Below, in pieces: positions 43,761 to 55,845 of a DNA stretch of 64,000 nucleotides (position 1 is the first letter of the stretch; each line of letters begins with the position of its first letter). The stretch covers positions 108,789,893 to 108,853,892 of the forward strand of contig NC_082688.1 of assembly GCF_949987515.2 (NCBI RefSeq), in the 5' to 3' direction. Source of the DNA: Delphinus delphis (lineage: Eukaryota; Chordata; Mammalia; Artiodactyla; Delphinidae). The notes under the pieces were generated by a model. That model saw only the letters and a list, made by a program, of their open reading frames with translations. It ran no database searches and was not told the origin of the DNA. The position numbers were made by a program, and so were the translations under genes.

Positions 43761-44668
43761 ATAAGCCCATGAAAAGACCATAAAAATCCTTTGATATTTT
43801 AAGATAAGAAAACTATCCCTATACATCATAATATCTATCTGAAAACTTTTCAAACGCAGTTCCATAAGATATTTTTATGAGAATATAAGGTCCTAATTTT
43901 AAAAGTAAATTTCAGCACCGTCTTTTGTTTGCAACCATTAAAGCAGTCGATTATGTGTCTAATTTAACCCTGATTTTAACTTGAAATATCTAATACGACA
44001 GTAATTGCATTATTCTCAATTCAATATTTGGCTCTACTTAGCTGTAACTATAGCTGTCGAAGAATTCTGAGTGTGGAGTTTTCCATTATTTCTCACTCAG
44101 ACATACAGAGTTCAAGTTTATTTAATATTATGTTTAATAATTTTGTTTAAACAAGACTATTTATTTGCATTGGTAGCAAAATTGTTGCATTTTTCCCCTA
44201 ATATGTTATTCTTATTGTCATAAAGGGAATCCAGGAGAGAATAAGGGTGTATGTTTCCCATCTGACCAGAGAACTATACCCACTTTTGTATTATTTACAC
44301 AATAATGATCAAGGCCTGGGGCATTTCCTGAGGATGGAGGGCTGACTGGGAGATTGCCTCAAGGCCATTAACCTGGGGCAGTCATTCATTTTCTTAGAAA
44401 ACCTGGTTGAAGTCATTATTTCTATTACAAGATCAATAACACACATTCCTCAGCATCACAACCAAAAACCTCTTTGGAAATGAGTTTTCTTCTGGAATTT
44501 TTCTTAAGTACATTCAATCTGTAGGTTATATTTTAAAAGAAATATCACTGAAATCCTGAACAACTTAGTAACATGACAGGCCTCATCACCTAGACATAAA
44601 TGTCATGAACGTTGGTGACTATTTCCTCTCTGCCCTGACTTAGAAGTCAAGCTAAAAATAATCTGCCT
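43761..44668. other. A/T-rich unique DNA, no gene
   Basis: No repeat or gene is recognised. Confidence 0.5.
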
Positions 44669-44696
44669 CTCTCCCTCCTTCGCTCCCCCTCCCACG

Positions 44697-44736
<40 letters not shown>

Positions 44737-44766
44737 CCTCCCCTTCTCTCCTTCCCTCCCTCTTTC
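44669..44766. repeat. (CT)n/(CCCT)n pyrimidine microsatellite
   Basis: A CT dinucleotide run of about 34 bp (44700-44733) is flanked by CCCT-type degenerate pyrimidine sequence. Confidence 0.95.
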
Positions 44767-44826
44767 CTAAGGGCTTCAGCTAGCAAGTTTTCAATGGAGG
44801 TGTAAATCTACAAAACCACTAGAGCA

Positions 44827-45168
44827 GGCTTCTCTGGTGGCGCAGTGGTTAAGAGTCCGCCTGCCAGTTCAGGGGACACAGGTTCAAGCCCTGGTCCGGG
44901 AAGATGCCACAGAGCAAGTAAGCCCGTGTTCCACAGCTACTGAGCCTGTGCTGTAGAGCCCGTGCTCCGCAACAAGAGAAGCCACTGCAGTGAGAAGCCC
45001 GTGCACCGTGACAAAGAGTAGACCCCACTCGCGACGCAACTACAGAAAGCTCGCGCACAGCAATTAAAACCCAACGCAGCCAAAAATAAATAAATAAATA
45101 AATAGATACATAGAAATAAAAACACGAAAAATAAATAAATAAATAAAAATTTAAAAAAATAAAAATAT
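44827..45168 (+). mobile_element. CHR-type SINE, long form with extended AAAT tail
   Basis: Head GGCTTCTCTGGTGGCGCAG, B-box GGTTCAAGCCC (decayed), long 3' half, and an AAAT-repeat tail in two blocks (45082-45103 and 45128-45149) separated by a short A-rich spacer. The duplicated tail block may reflect microsatellite growth. Confidence 0.92.
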
Positions 45169-45829
45169 TGACTCTGTTCTGTCTCCCAGAAGTTCCTACA
45201 TTCTTTTAGGCTAAGAGTGATGTACTACAAACTTCCTAAACAGTAAATAAAGGAATTAAAGAAATTTCATCAATCTATTTTCCTAATCTTCAAAATACTG
45301 TGAATTACAATATGCTCTTCACGGGCAAGGTGTGATTATGCAACGTAGTAAGGATGACTAATCATCTAGGATGCACCAGAAGGAGCAGAGGTGGCAGGAG
45401 TCAAACTGAAGCCCCCATCCACCTCCTTTTCCTTGATCTAACATCCATTCCAGTCACTCCTTACCCTTGAAATAAGGAGCAGTGATACTGTCATAGTCTC
45501 GCCTGTCAATGTGTTTACATCAATTCCCTGCAGACAATTGACATAGCCCCAGTCACTGGGTACTGCCTGTCCCCCCTCCCTCGTCTCCTCTGCTCCTACC
45601 CCACTAAACCGTCTCCACCCGCCACGTAGTCAATGCACAGATAGGAGAAAGCCATGAGTCATGGAAAACAAGAGAAGAACAACTTTGAGAAGGAAGGGCA
45701 CAAGGAATTGGTTGATGCTGGAGAACACCTGAGGTTAATGGACACCCATCCTTTCCTCATACAAGGGCAAAGAAAAGGAAACGACTACGCTGATGAGATA
45801 TACAAAAATTAAATTTAGAATATTCTTAT
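45169..45829. other. Unique DNA, no gene
   Basis: No repeat or gene is recognised. Confidence 0.45.
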
Positions 45830-46690
45830 CTCTAAGAAGCTCACAATCTATTAAGGGAAATAAAACAAGAAGATAAATTATTGTAACATGAGTTGGTAGG
45901 TGATAAGAACCATGGGATATACACTAATATATGAGTGATTTGTGGAGTGCAGAGTTCCTTCTGGTTGGGAGAATCAAGGAAAACCTCATGAAAGAGGTGA
46001 CCGAATGGTCAGAGATTGGAGGAGAAAACTTAACAAGCAAAGAGAATGGCTTGCGGTGCTAAGGATAAGAACATGGGGGATAGTCTGAGAAGCATGAACA
46101 CTTTGGTTTATCTAGACTGTGAGATATAACTAGAGTGGAGGACGAGGTAACATACTAGAGGTCTCCAAAGGCCAGTGTAGAATTACAGGGGGGAGAGGGA
46201 AAGATTCCGAACAAGATAATGATGTGAAGAGAGTTGTATTTTAATAAAATCAATCTGGAGACTTCCCTGGTGGTCCAGTGGTTAAGACTCCACACTCCCA
46301 ATGCAGGGGGCCCCGGGTTCAATCCCTGATCAGGGGACTAGATCCCACATGCCACAACTAAGAGCCCGCATGCCACAACTAAAAGATCCCACGTGCCAAA
46401 ACCAAGACCGAGCCCGCATGCCACAACTAAAAGATCCCACGTGCCCAAACCAAGACCTGGTGCAGCCAAATAAATAAATAAATAAAATAATATCAGTCAG
46501 TAAGAGATGTTCAGAGAGTGGACTGGAGAAAAGAACATTGGATAGATGCCAATTATGAGGCATTTAAAGAGCCCCAAGGTGAGATATTTAGGCTTTTAAG
46601 TAGCAGAGGGGATTGAAAGAAGATTGATCTGAGAGCTATTGAATAGGTGTAAGTTATTCTCAAGGTCCTCTCTCTCAGGTTGGGAAGGAG
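45830..46690 (-). mobile_element. L2 LINE fragment, interrupted by a SINE
   Basis: Antisense L2: CTAAGAAGCTCACAATCTAT, GGGAGAATCAAGGAAAACC, TCATGAAAGAGGTGACCG, AAGAGAATGGCTTGC. It continues after the SINE (46259-46493) with CAGAGAGTGGACTGGAGA and GAGCTATTGAATAGG. Same family and orientation as the copy at 57900. Confidence 0.6.
46259..46493 (+). mobile_element. CHR-type SINE with internal 48-bp tandem duplication
   Basis: Short-form head GACTTCCCTGGTGGTCCAG, B-box GGTTCAATCCC, then two near-identical 48-bp units starting AGCCCGCATGCCACAAC (46363-46410 and 46411-46458), differing in a few bases, before GTGCAGCCAAATAAATAAAT. The first unit follows a shorter CATGCCACAACTAAG copy at 46349. The expansion sits between the tRNA-like part and the tail. 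Confidence 0.92.
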
Positions 46691-46696
46691 TTCACA

Positions 46697-46722
46697 TTAT
46701 TATTATTATTAATTATTATTAC
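46697..46722. repeat. (ATT)n microsatellite
   Basis: About eight TTA units with one AATTA interruption. Confidence 0.9.
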
Positions 46723-46944
46723 ATCAAAACAGAAACACCAAACAAAAAAGAAGATGGCCATGAATGAAGCAGCAATGAAAGTGTCTTGAACCAAGGATTA
46801 TGATTAATCTAAATCTGTGTCCCTGATTCTTAAATATAATCATAACATTTAGGAGGTAAACTCCATAGATAGTACCAGTGTTCCTTGAGAGGGAGAGTTT
46901 CCATCACTGGAAAAAATAGGTTTGGGCGACAGATAAACCAGGCC

Positions 46945-47130
46945 CTGAAGTCTGGCTCTTTTGCTTATAAACTCAGTGACACAGAGTCCCTCATTTAACC
47001 TCCTTGAACTTCTGTTTTCTCATTGGGAAAATGGGAATAATAATGATTACTTGACAGGGTATTGTGAGACTTAGATCATATAGGGTTTGGGGCAGATATT
47101 AGTTGCTCAAAAAGAGGCAGCTAGACTGGG
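46945..47130 (+). mobile_element. MIR SINE fragment
   Basis: Sense MIR: CCCTCATTTAACCTCCTTGA, TTCTGTTTTCTCATTGGGAA, AATGGGAATAATAATGATTA, GGGTATTGTGAGACTTAGAT and GATATTAGTTGCTCAAAAAG. Confidence 0.75.
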
Positions 47131-48504
47131 TGATTGGTTAAAAATATTAGAGGGAAAAGAATAACAGATTATTCCAAGACGTTGGGCGTAGGGAGGTGGC
47201 GACAAAAATAATCATGCTTTTAATGGAAATGTAAAAGTCAGACAGTATGAGACAGATTTAAGGAATGAGATTTTTCTGTCTCAGCAGTTCTCATTCTATA
47301 TTGCCTGTTTATAAATCCCACACCATCAGTAGAGCAAATCTATAAGATACTCTCTCCTCAATGTCTGTAAATAAATTTCAAGCTACAGTTTGCTTTGTGA
47401 TGACATTTTTTTCTTGTCATTGCTTCTGTTGTTTTTCTTTACCTGTTTTTGCTGTTTATTTCACAATAGTATGCTATGGGTAAAATGAAATACAGAAACA
47501 GATTTAGCCTCAGTGGGTCCTGAAGACCCAGAATAAGGGTGTCTCAGGTGCTCATCACCATCCAGAATCCTAGCCGAAAAGTATGACTGCTTGTCACCTA
47601 CATGTATACTAAGGTATACAAGAATTTCTTGAAGATGGTCATTTCTGAAGCTCATGTATACTTCACCTGCTTTAGCCAGTTAGCAACCTGTCAGCCAATT
47701 GAACTGGATATTTTTAGAAATCTTCTCAGAAAATGCATGAAGCCTTGCTGAGTCAAACTTGTTATTAGGTTGATTTTCAGCATCAAGTTACAATGATAAT
47801 TGTACCCTTTCGAAAGAAATTGAAGTCAAGATTCAATGAATAAAGTTTTTAAATGTATGGCCCTGCAGTCTTTTTTAAGGGTGTAAAACGTCAAGTAAAA
47901 ATTTAAATATGAAATCAAATTGATACCTATTTTCTTTCCCACTTGAAATATACTAAATGTGATTTGGTTACGTGACCTTGTGTGACCCATGAAATATGTA
48001 TACGTTTGTGTGGGGAAAAATAAGATGACTCATCAACTGTATTATATCCAGCACCATGTAGAACAATGTGTATATGTTAAAAATGTGTGTGTAAATTATT
48101 TCTGAAGAATATACAAGAAACAGGTAACAATTTCAGCCAGAGAGGAGAGGTGGCAGGCTCTGAGACACAGAGAAAAAGGAGACTTCATTTATGCTGCACA
48201 CACTTCTGTGCCCTTTAAACTGCATTCCTTATATACATATTACCTGGATTTAAAATCATGTAAGAAATTAAAACTCAGACTTGCCTTCAATATTAGACCT
48301 GAGTACAGAGCCAGACTAACAAGAGGAAACAAAGTTTGTATAAGGTTTTGCTTTTGACACCGGAAAAAGTGAGCAACTAAAAAATAGGAAATATATGATT
48401 TATCAGCAACCCTCATTAAAAAAAGACATGAAGATTTGGGCCATCAGTTTAATATCTGTAAACAGACTCATGTGGCTGTCACAAAAAAGACCCATGTTTG
48501 GTTG
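47131..48504. other. Unique DNA, no gene
   Basis: No repeat or gene is recognised. Confidence 0.45.
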
Positions 48505-48690
48505 AGTTCAACATTTAATAAGAATCTACTGTGTGATGGGAACATAAAAATGAAAGATAAAGACCCTGTTCTGAAGGACGCACATACCAGGAGAAAGAGG
48601 CATATTAGTACATAATTAAATAGAATGTAGTAGGAGCAAAGGGAGGTGTATGCAGAGTCCAAGAGAAGCAGGGCAGACAACATCCAGGAA
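48505..48690 (-). mobile_element. L2 LINE 3' fragment
   Basis: Antisense L2 end: CAACATTTAATAAGAATCTA, CTGTGTGATGGGAACATAA, ATAAAGACCCTGTTCTGAA, then ATTAAATAGAATGTAG. Confidence 0.6.
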
Positions 48691-48855
48691 GGACATCTCA
48701 AGGTCTTTAGAGCTTTACTAGCAGTACAACATGCCAAGCAAGGAGTTGGGTACCACACCTCTCCATGTGCTCCCCAGAGCATCTCTGGGTCTCAGCAACT
48801 AAATTTCTTTGCCTTTCTCAAGGGCCATCACAGAGAAGAAAAGAAGCATTTCTAC

Positions 48856-48981
48856 GGGACTTCCCTGGCGGTGCAGTGGTTAAGGCTCTGTGCTTCCACT
48901 GCAGGGGGCACAGGTTCGATCCCTGGTTGGGGAACTAAGATCCCCGCAAGCTGCAAGGCACGGCCAAAAAGAAAAAAAAAA
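48856..48981 (+). mobile_element. CHR-type SINE, short tRNA-only form
   Basis: Head GGGACTTCCCTGGCGGTGC, CTTCCACTGCAGGGGGCAC, B-box GGTTCGATCCC, AACTAAGATCCCCGCAAGC and an A tail broken by one G. Confidence 0.93.
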
Positions 48982-49234
48982 TTTCTTTCTTCAAGGAGCC
49001 AGTAGCAGTAGGAGGGCGCTTCAGGAAAAGGTCTAAACCAGCTCGATTAAAACCTCTACATCCTTTACCCATTGGAGACTAGAGAAGGCGTTGCATGCTC
49101 AGTGGAAAAACCAGGAGGTGATTCCTCATTTGATTCCTGATGCTGTGCCTAACCAGAGGGTTCCAGCACCTCATTATCATCTTCTATAAATTTGCAATAA
49201 AACAACCTCACTTTCATTGTGCTTTATGGCCCCC

Positions 49235-49420
49235 CAAACACTTTTGCATACATTATTCCACGTGAATTTCACAATAACCTTGAGAGAAAGGCCAGGCCAG
49301 TGTTCCCATCCCCTCTTCCCAGAGGAGCCTCAGAGAAACCCAATAGCTGACCCGGAGTTGGTATCTCACCCCAACCCAGGTCCCTGATGCCAAGACAAAG
49401 GCATTTCCAAACCTGTCAAT
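49235..49420 (-). mobile_element. MIR SINE fragment, diverged
   Basis: Antisense MIR order: AATTTCACAATAACCTTGAG, TTCCCATCCCCTCTTCCCAG, AGGAGCCTCAGAGAAACC, ATAGCTGACCCGGAGTTGG. Confidence 0.55.
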
Positions 49421-50382
49421 GATTCTCAACACTCTCCTGCTAGATGTCAACCCATGGCAAAGTTGTCACCCAAATGAGAAAAATAAGGAACGACTTCTGC
49501 ATAAGTTAAATTTACTCAATTTACAGTGCTCTTCTTCATTCATGCTTTATATCTTTCTCAATTTGGGGTGTGAAAATGTACTCTCATGTTTTTAGATGAT
49601 AAGAGTATTTTTCACACCCATAATGGGCAAAATCAAAAGTTGACTATCGACATAGGTCTCCCCCCAAAAATTCTGGAGATTTTTCTGGTCCGTGCAAACC
49701 ACCAAAGGAGGAGATATGGATAAGGTAGAGTTTACGGGACTGGCTACAGCAATCGTGAGAAATGCTAGTATGTGTGTTCAGTGAAGAAAATCCAGTAGAT
49801 GGCTGATCCAAGCCCAGAAAAGTGCAGACTGTTCCACAAGGCATCAGACAAAACTCGAATCACAATCCCACATAACACATCCCCACCCTCAGCTGATGGA
49901 GTCCATTACCTGAAGCCACGAGGTATCTGAAATCTGCTTCAACTGAAACTTCCTGGGTGAATTTCCAAAGTGCCCTGAAATAACCTTGATTCAGGAACTA
50001 TCTAGAAGTCAAAAAGCAGAGTCATTGTGGTGAACACGCCACATGGCAGATACTAACATCAAAAACTAATTGCTGTTTATACACAAAACATTAATTTCTG
50101 ACGGGCTATGCACACACCCTGAAGACATTTAAAGCACTTGAAAAGTAGTTAAGCCAAAGTGAGTCATCATGTGCTATCATAGCCACGTGTGGTTTTTATA
50201 AAGTAGAAATCATTCATAATTCTGCTTTTACCCAGTTTTCATGAGCTCGGGGGATAATCTGGCAATGTGCAAAATCAACCGATTCCCCTGTTTTCTTTCT
50301 AATTTTAAGCCACAAATCCCTGGGGAAATGCTGCATTTACTTCCCCCCCACCCCCGCCACGTTACCTACAAAACAAAGGACC
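49421..50382. other. Unique DNA, no gene
   Basis: No repeat or gene is recognised. Confidence 0.45.
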
Positions 50383-50399
50383 AGAGCACAACTTATTTT

Positions 50400-50480
50400 C
50401 TTTTCTTTTTTGTTTTTCTTACAATTGTTTTTTTTTAAAAACATCTTTATTGGGGTATAATTGCTTTACAATGGTGTGTA
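50400..50480 (-). mobile_element. Minimal LINE-1 insertion
   Basis: On the plus strand a T-rich start (the A tail) is followed by AAACATCTTTATTGGGGTAT and AATTGCTTTACAATGGTGTG, about 40 bp of antisense L1 3' end. The perfect 17-bp duplication AGAGCACAACTTATTTT (50383-50399 and 50481-50497) proves a separate insertion. Extreme 5' truncation. Confidence 0.9.
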
Positions 50481-50497
50481 AGAGCACAACTTATTTT

Positions 50498-51594
50498 AAC
50501 AACGTGGCTTAGGGAATGGTTGTGTCAGTCCCCACAGTGAGAGGGGATCCTCACTGGATGGAATCCACCCTGAGCGCCCTCACCTGTGGGTACAGGGACG
50601 CTTAAACAGCAGCGCAGTTAAGCTGCAAGGCGCTGAATGCAATGAAACCAGAGCGCTACCTCTGCACTCCATTCACAAAAGCGAACTGATGGTAATTAAT
50701 TCATGATTAGTTCATTTCAGCTAGTATACTGAGCCTAAGCTTTGCTGAATGATGTAATATTTCAAAAGTAGTACTGTGCCATGAAATTTATTGGACTTCC
50801 CGAAATCACCAATGTAATTGTTTTTGCTGTTCACATATTAGGTGCAGTCTCCAGGGGAAAAGCTGATTCTTCTCATGTAAGACTCTTTCCCCCCGAGTTT
50901 GAAAGTCTGTCATCTTTCTCAGTGTACTCACTTCGTTAAATAGTTTACAGCTTGCAAGAGGGTCACAAAGTCTGGGTAACAAAATGACTGTCCGGACGGA
51001 TTTAGACAATAAAACCACCAGATCGTTATATAAATGTTTTTCTCAGAGGCCGTTTCTGAAACACATACTAAATGCAAATATTGAAACACCTGCATGCCAA
51101 GCACAATTCTTTTAACAGATGTTAATCCCTGTGCATTTAACCAATGGATTTAGATCACATAAATATAACACACCCCCTTCAGACCATCTTGGAAAACTAC
51201 CAATTACCTTATTTCACTTTGACAAAGAAACTATTACTCTCTACATCATAATTTTGATTTTATGGTTTATAATGGGACTATCTAAAAAAGCAAGTAAAAA
51301 ATACAAAAAGTCAACTTGAGACTCAGGCAAAGCCCCTATATGTAAGTTGTCTACTTTTAGCGTGGAAAATTTACAAAGATTGATAGGGTTACAAAATTTA
51401 ATGCTTTTTCTTTGTGGCCCTGAAGAATGAGATTCTTCATTTAATCCATCAGTAATCAGGATAGTCCACTGAAGGGTAGTCATCTTTTTTCCTCCATTTC
51501 AGAGTCCTGGTGGGTAACCTGGCTCATAGTTAAAATCGTCCCATATCCCTTGGGTCACTCCCTACTTGGGGGATGCTTCTAAGGGCTGTTTTTT
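50498..51594. other. Unique DNA, no gene
   Basis: No repeat or gene is recognised. Confidence 0.45.
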
Positions 51595-51935
51595 TTTAAA
51601 CAGATTTTATTTTTTAGAGCACTTTTAGGTTCACAGCAAAATTGAGTGGAAGGTACAGAGATTTTCCATCTAACCCCCTCCCCCCTGCCACACACAGCCT
51701 CCCCCATCATCATCCCCTGCCCGAGGGCTACATTTGTTACCACTGATGAACCTACAACACACATCATAACCACCCAGAGTCCATCGTTTACATTAGGGTC
51801 CACTCTTGACCTTGTATTATACATTCTACGGGTTTGGATAAACGTACAATGACATGTATCCACCATTATAGTACATACAGAATTGTTTCATTGCCCTAAA
51901 CATCTGCTGTTCTCTGCCGATTCATCCCTCGGCCA
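51595..51935 (-). mobile_element. L1M LINE 3' UTR fragment
   Basis: Antisense: AGCACTTTTAGGTTCACAGC, AAAATTGAGTGGAAGGTACA, CCTCCCCCATCATCATCCCC, ACATTTGTTACCACTGATGA, CAATGACATGTATCCACCAT. Conserved block order with moderate divergence. The 95-codon frame here is repeat. Confidence 0.8.
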
Positions 51936-52039
51936 ACTCTGCTCTTTTTAATTCTTCTTCAATCACCTCCCCACTTTTCCAGCCTCAAATCTTCCTTATG
52001 GCTCAATTGTTTAATCATAATGAAAATCACCCTTTTGGG

Positions 52040-52255
52040 GCCCAACTGTATGTACCAGATGTACATCCGCTGGGTGCTTGACATCCATTACGTCATTTAA
52101 TTCTCAAATATTCCAAGAAGTGGGCTTTATTTTCCACATTTACTGATAACTCTGGAAACTCATGTAATTTAAACTGACTCAGTGCTTAAGTGGTGCAGTC
52201 CGGATTTCAACCAAGCCCCAAAGCCTATGATGCCCGCTAGGCTAAAGTGCCTCTC
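52040..52255 (-). mobile_element. MIR SINE, diverged
   Basis: Antisense MIR: GTCATTTAATTCTCAAATAT, AAGAAGTGGGCTTTATTTTC, GATAACTCTGGAAACTCATG, AGTGCTTAAGTGGTGCAGTC and GATTTCAACCAAGCCCC. Confidence 0.65.
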
Positions 52256-53099
52256 ACGCATCTATAAAGTCATGTTCTATAGGCGAGACTTCTAATTCCG
52301 TTTTAAAACGTATTTTGCTTTTTTATAGATAGGCAGAAAAAAAGGAAAAGTATTTACTTCGGTTCCTGACTTAGTTCAAGTACACAGGCTGGTCTCATTC
52401 TCTGCTTCTGTACCAGAAGCCAGGCTGACAAGACTCGCCCAGTGCAGATACCCAGCTAATTTTCAGCAAACATGGACTTGTTGCTTGATTAATTAGTATC
52501 GACGTGGGTTGTGCTCACCCACAGGTTTGCCTTCCACCATGCTGCCACCTGTCTTCTTCACAGTGCTGGCCCTATTTAGGCAAAAAGCTCCTGGATAAAA
52601 GTAGAGCCACCCTTGTCTCATGAGAGTCTCTTCCATCCCTTACGTTGAATCAGAGATAAATCAACACGAGTCACCAACACACCGTGATTAAATTCCAGTA
52701 AAGCCGAGATTTGGCTGGAGAATCTTGGCGTGCTACAGCTATGAAATCATAAAAACTTTCAGATTCTTAGGAATTCTGTTTCTTTGCGCATTGTAGCATG
52801 ACAAATTGGAAAGTATGGGCAATTATTTTTCATTTTTCATTTTCATTTCATATATATGAAAGGGCCACATATTTCATATATACATACCATCTACAATATT
52901 GAGTGCTATAGTGGTACAAGATAAGCTCCAAAAGCGGTTTTGGCCCTCCAATACCCTAGACCCTCCTTGAGAAAAAAATGTTGACTCATACGAAACCCTT
53001 AGAAACAGGGAAGTATATATTAGAAGACTAATAACAAAATCTTGGTAGAGGTTACAATGAAAATCCAGAGAGAGGTAAGATTTCTCTAAAATGCAAGGG
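52256..53099. other. Unique DNA with a perfect 16-bp palindrome
   Basis: No gene is recognised. Positions 52846-52861 read TTTCATATATATGAAA, a perfect inverted repeat, next to TTTTCAT repeats at 52828-52849. Confidence 0.5.
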
Positions 53100-53430
53100 T
53101 ACAAATGAGCTTATCTACAAAACAGAAATAGAGTCAGAGATGTAGAAAACAAACTTACAGTTACCAGGGGATAAGGCAGGGGAGGGATAAATTGGGAGAT
53201 TGGGATTGACACACACACACACTGCTATATATAAAACAGATCACTATAAGGACCTACTGTATAGCACAGGGAACTCTAGTCAATACTCTGTACCGGCCTA
53301 TATGGGAAAAGAATCTAAAAAAGAGTGGATAGATGTATATGTATAACTGATTCACTCTGCTGTACAGCAGAAAGTAACACCATATTGTAAATCAACTCTA
53401 CTCCAATAAAAGTTTTAAAAAATAAAATAT
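53100..53430 (+). mobile_element. LINE-1 3' end, 5'-truncated
   Basis: Sense L1: AACTTACAGTTACCAGGGGA, GGGAGGGATAAATTGGGAGA, GACCTACTGTATAGCACAGG, CGGCCTATATGGGAAAAGAA, CAACTCTACTCCAATAAAAG. It includes slightly more than the copy at 40811. Confidence 0.92.
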
Positions 53431-54852
53431 AGTCACCAAGAAGGCTGAAAAAACAAAGTAGCTCTGAAAATTTTCATTTTCAGGGACACATAGTATTTGA
53501 AGAGATATAAAGGTGTGACAGCACTGTTGTGGGACAGTAGGTCTGTCACATTTCTGCGTTTCTTAGAAGCAGAGGCACTAATTGTCACTGTTCCTAACTG
53601 AGGGTGTTTGCATAACTAACTACCTTGGAAGACAGAGATAAATGTCTTTCTCTGGGGCGAAGGAGCAGCATGCTCACTGCCCATGATAAAATATTGAACT
53701 AGCCGGGCTCCTCAAGCTCAGAGTTCCTCTCCTGTAATGCAACCCGGGAACTGTGCGGGCCTCCGTAGCCCTCTTTATGTGGCCGGGTGGGAACTGGAGC
53801 CCGGGATACTCCAGCTGCTGCTGTTCCTGTGAGTCATGAATGAAGTCAGGCTCACTTGTCGGCTTGCCAGTAGGGTAAAATGTCAGACCCTTCCCAATTC
53901 CTAACAGGGAGGTCTGAGACCGCGGCCACAGTCCTCGGAACAGGAATACCCAGGAGGAAAGAGAAGAAGAAGTGAGTCTGGCTCCCTGGAGTTCTAAACA
54001 GCATCACTGGAGTTGGCCCTTATAACTGAACTGAGAGTGAATCAGTCAGATTCTAGAAGTGCATTCATTCCAGCCCAGATCTAAACTGACTACACTGTGA
54101 GAGGAATTTTTTTTCCAGGTTCCGTGTAATGGAATGGAATAATCCATTTAGTTATGTTATCTGTGGCAGGAAAGAATCAATTCACTTCCCTAAAAATGGC
54201 TACCAGGACAAGACGGGACTTAACAAAAGCTTTGACCCTCTGTGACTTTTACTGCTCAAAATAATGGGGAAAAAGGCACCGAAATGTTTGTCTAGTTTCT
54301 TCTCGGTGAATTAAATTTAGACTTTACTAGTCATGGTTCCCTTTCCAAGTCAGTCACGGGAAGTTCAGAGCCAAGCACAACTCGGCTTTATTCACTTTGG
54401 CCTGAGTTGTTCGGCTCTGATTCTCCCCAGCCTTGATCTCCATGTTATATTTCCTCTGTCTGGACTTCGTATTCATGCATACTTTTAACCTTACTTTACA
54501 CATTCATGTGCATCACCTCAAATCTTTTCTGGAATGGGGTAGACTAAGAACTAGTCAATAATCGTTTATTAATGATTGAAATGATCAGGCAAGCTTTGCT
54601 GAATCTATTAACTGCTTGTGAAAAATTTCACCTCCTTTTCTCCATATTCTTCCAAAGGAAGAAGTGGAAATTCAGTCAGATGCACTCAACGTGACTGCAC
54701 ACTTTGACTTCTAGATGCTGCAAAATAATTTTTTGCTCATTCCGCAGACAGTCCAGGAGCCAGGAGAGGGGAAAAGGAGGTCAGCATGAAACAACCTCGG
54801 TTCTTCCCCAAAGTTTCCCATGATTGTGGAGAGACAGCGTGCCCTCCAGACC
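53431..54852. other. Unique DNA, no gene
   Basis: No repeat or gene is recognised. The 53740-53830 stretch is GC-richer. Confidence 0.45.
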
Positions 54853-54912
54853 ATGTCTAGATGCCGTAGACATCTAGACATCAACGATTGTCTGTACATG
54901 AAAGTGTACAGA
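54853..54912. repeat. Two adjacent perfect hairpins
   Basis: First: ATGTCTAGATG (54853-54863) and its exact reverse complement CATCTAGACAT (54871-54881), loop of 7. Second: TCTGTAC (54891-54897) and GTACAGA (54906-54912), loop of 8. They are separated by 9 bp. No known repeat or RNA gene matches. Confidence 0.9.
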
Positions 54913-55699
54913 GAAGGGGCTTCTCAATTACTTGTCATTATCCGGGCTGATGGCATCACATCAGTAACGTGTCCCGCTAAATTGTACTTTTCACCTTCAC
55001 GTCCCTTTACAGGCATTATCTAAAATTTGTTGACGCAAAGTACCACCTGGTTTAATTAAGTGGAAGTAATTCAGGGCAGGGAATGGTGCCTGGACGATTG
55101 GAAGATGCTTTCCAAATGTTGTTCTTCCAATGGAAGTATGTGGAGTCCGTAAAATAACAATAATTATTCCAGCACCATAAATCAAGCTAAAATATTTGTT
55201 TCCAGAAATGTCCAGTAGGACGAACACCTTCCAGACCTAAGTCATCTCAACAAAGTCCAGCTGTCTGCCATAACACTGGAATTTCTGTGTTTCTCTCTTC
55301 TTTTTTTTTAATGAGAAAGCACCTTTGGAAGCAGGAATGATAGGTGAGATTTACAACATCATAGTTAAGAACCTAGGAAAAGGATAAAGAAGAGAAGGAT
55401 GACTGTAATGCTTTGAAAAAATCATTTTTTAATTTTACTTAGAATGATCTCTAAAATGTAATGGAGCATGCAAATATAAGGGATGCAGGGTTGAGGGTGC
55501 AGGATGTGATAGAAGGTAGGAAAGAACTCTGTTTTTAACCATTTTGTACAAGACATAAAAACAGATGTGAAGAGAGAATCCATTTAAGTTTTTTCCCATA
55601 ATCAAAAAGCTAAGATTACACCTATTGAGGGTAGTAGTACACTGCAGAGGATCCAATCCCATAGACTGAATCAGCCAAAACTGGGTGCCATTACTTCCT
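54913..55699. other. Unique DNA, no gene
   Basis: No repeat or gene is recognised. Confidence 0.45.
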
Positions 55700-55845
55700 C
55701 TCTGTGTTCCTGACATGTTACTTAAACTCTCTAAGCCTCAGTTTCCTCATCAGCAAAATAGAGCTGGAAGGATCTTGTAAAGCACACATGACATGATACC
55801 CAGAAAGCACACAGAGCCGGCCTGGCACACGTGAGACTCCACAAG
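55700..55845 (+). mobile_element. MIR SINE fragment
   Basis: Sense MIR: GACATGTTACTTAAACTCTC, TAAGCCTCAGTTTCCTCATC, AGCAAAATAGAGCTG, and a decayed tail. Confidence 0.7.

Noticed and set aside
44669..46722. Possible CRISPR-like or bacterial repeat array
   Set aside because: The repeats are microsatellites and a duplicated SINE segment in mammalian DNA; no spacers or cas genes.
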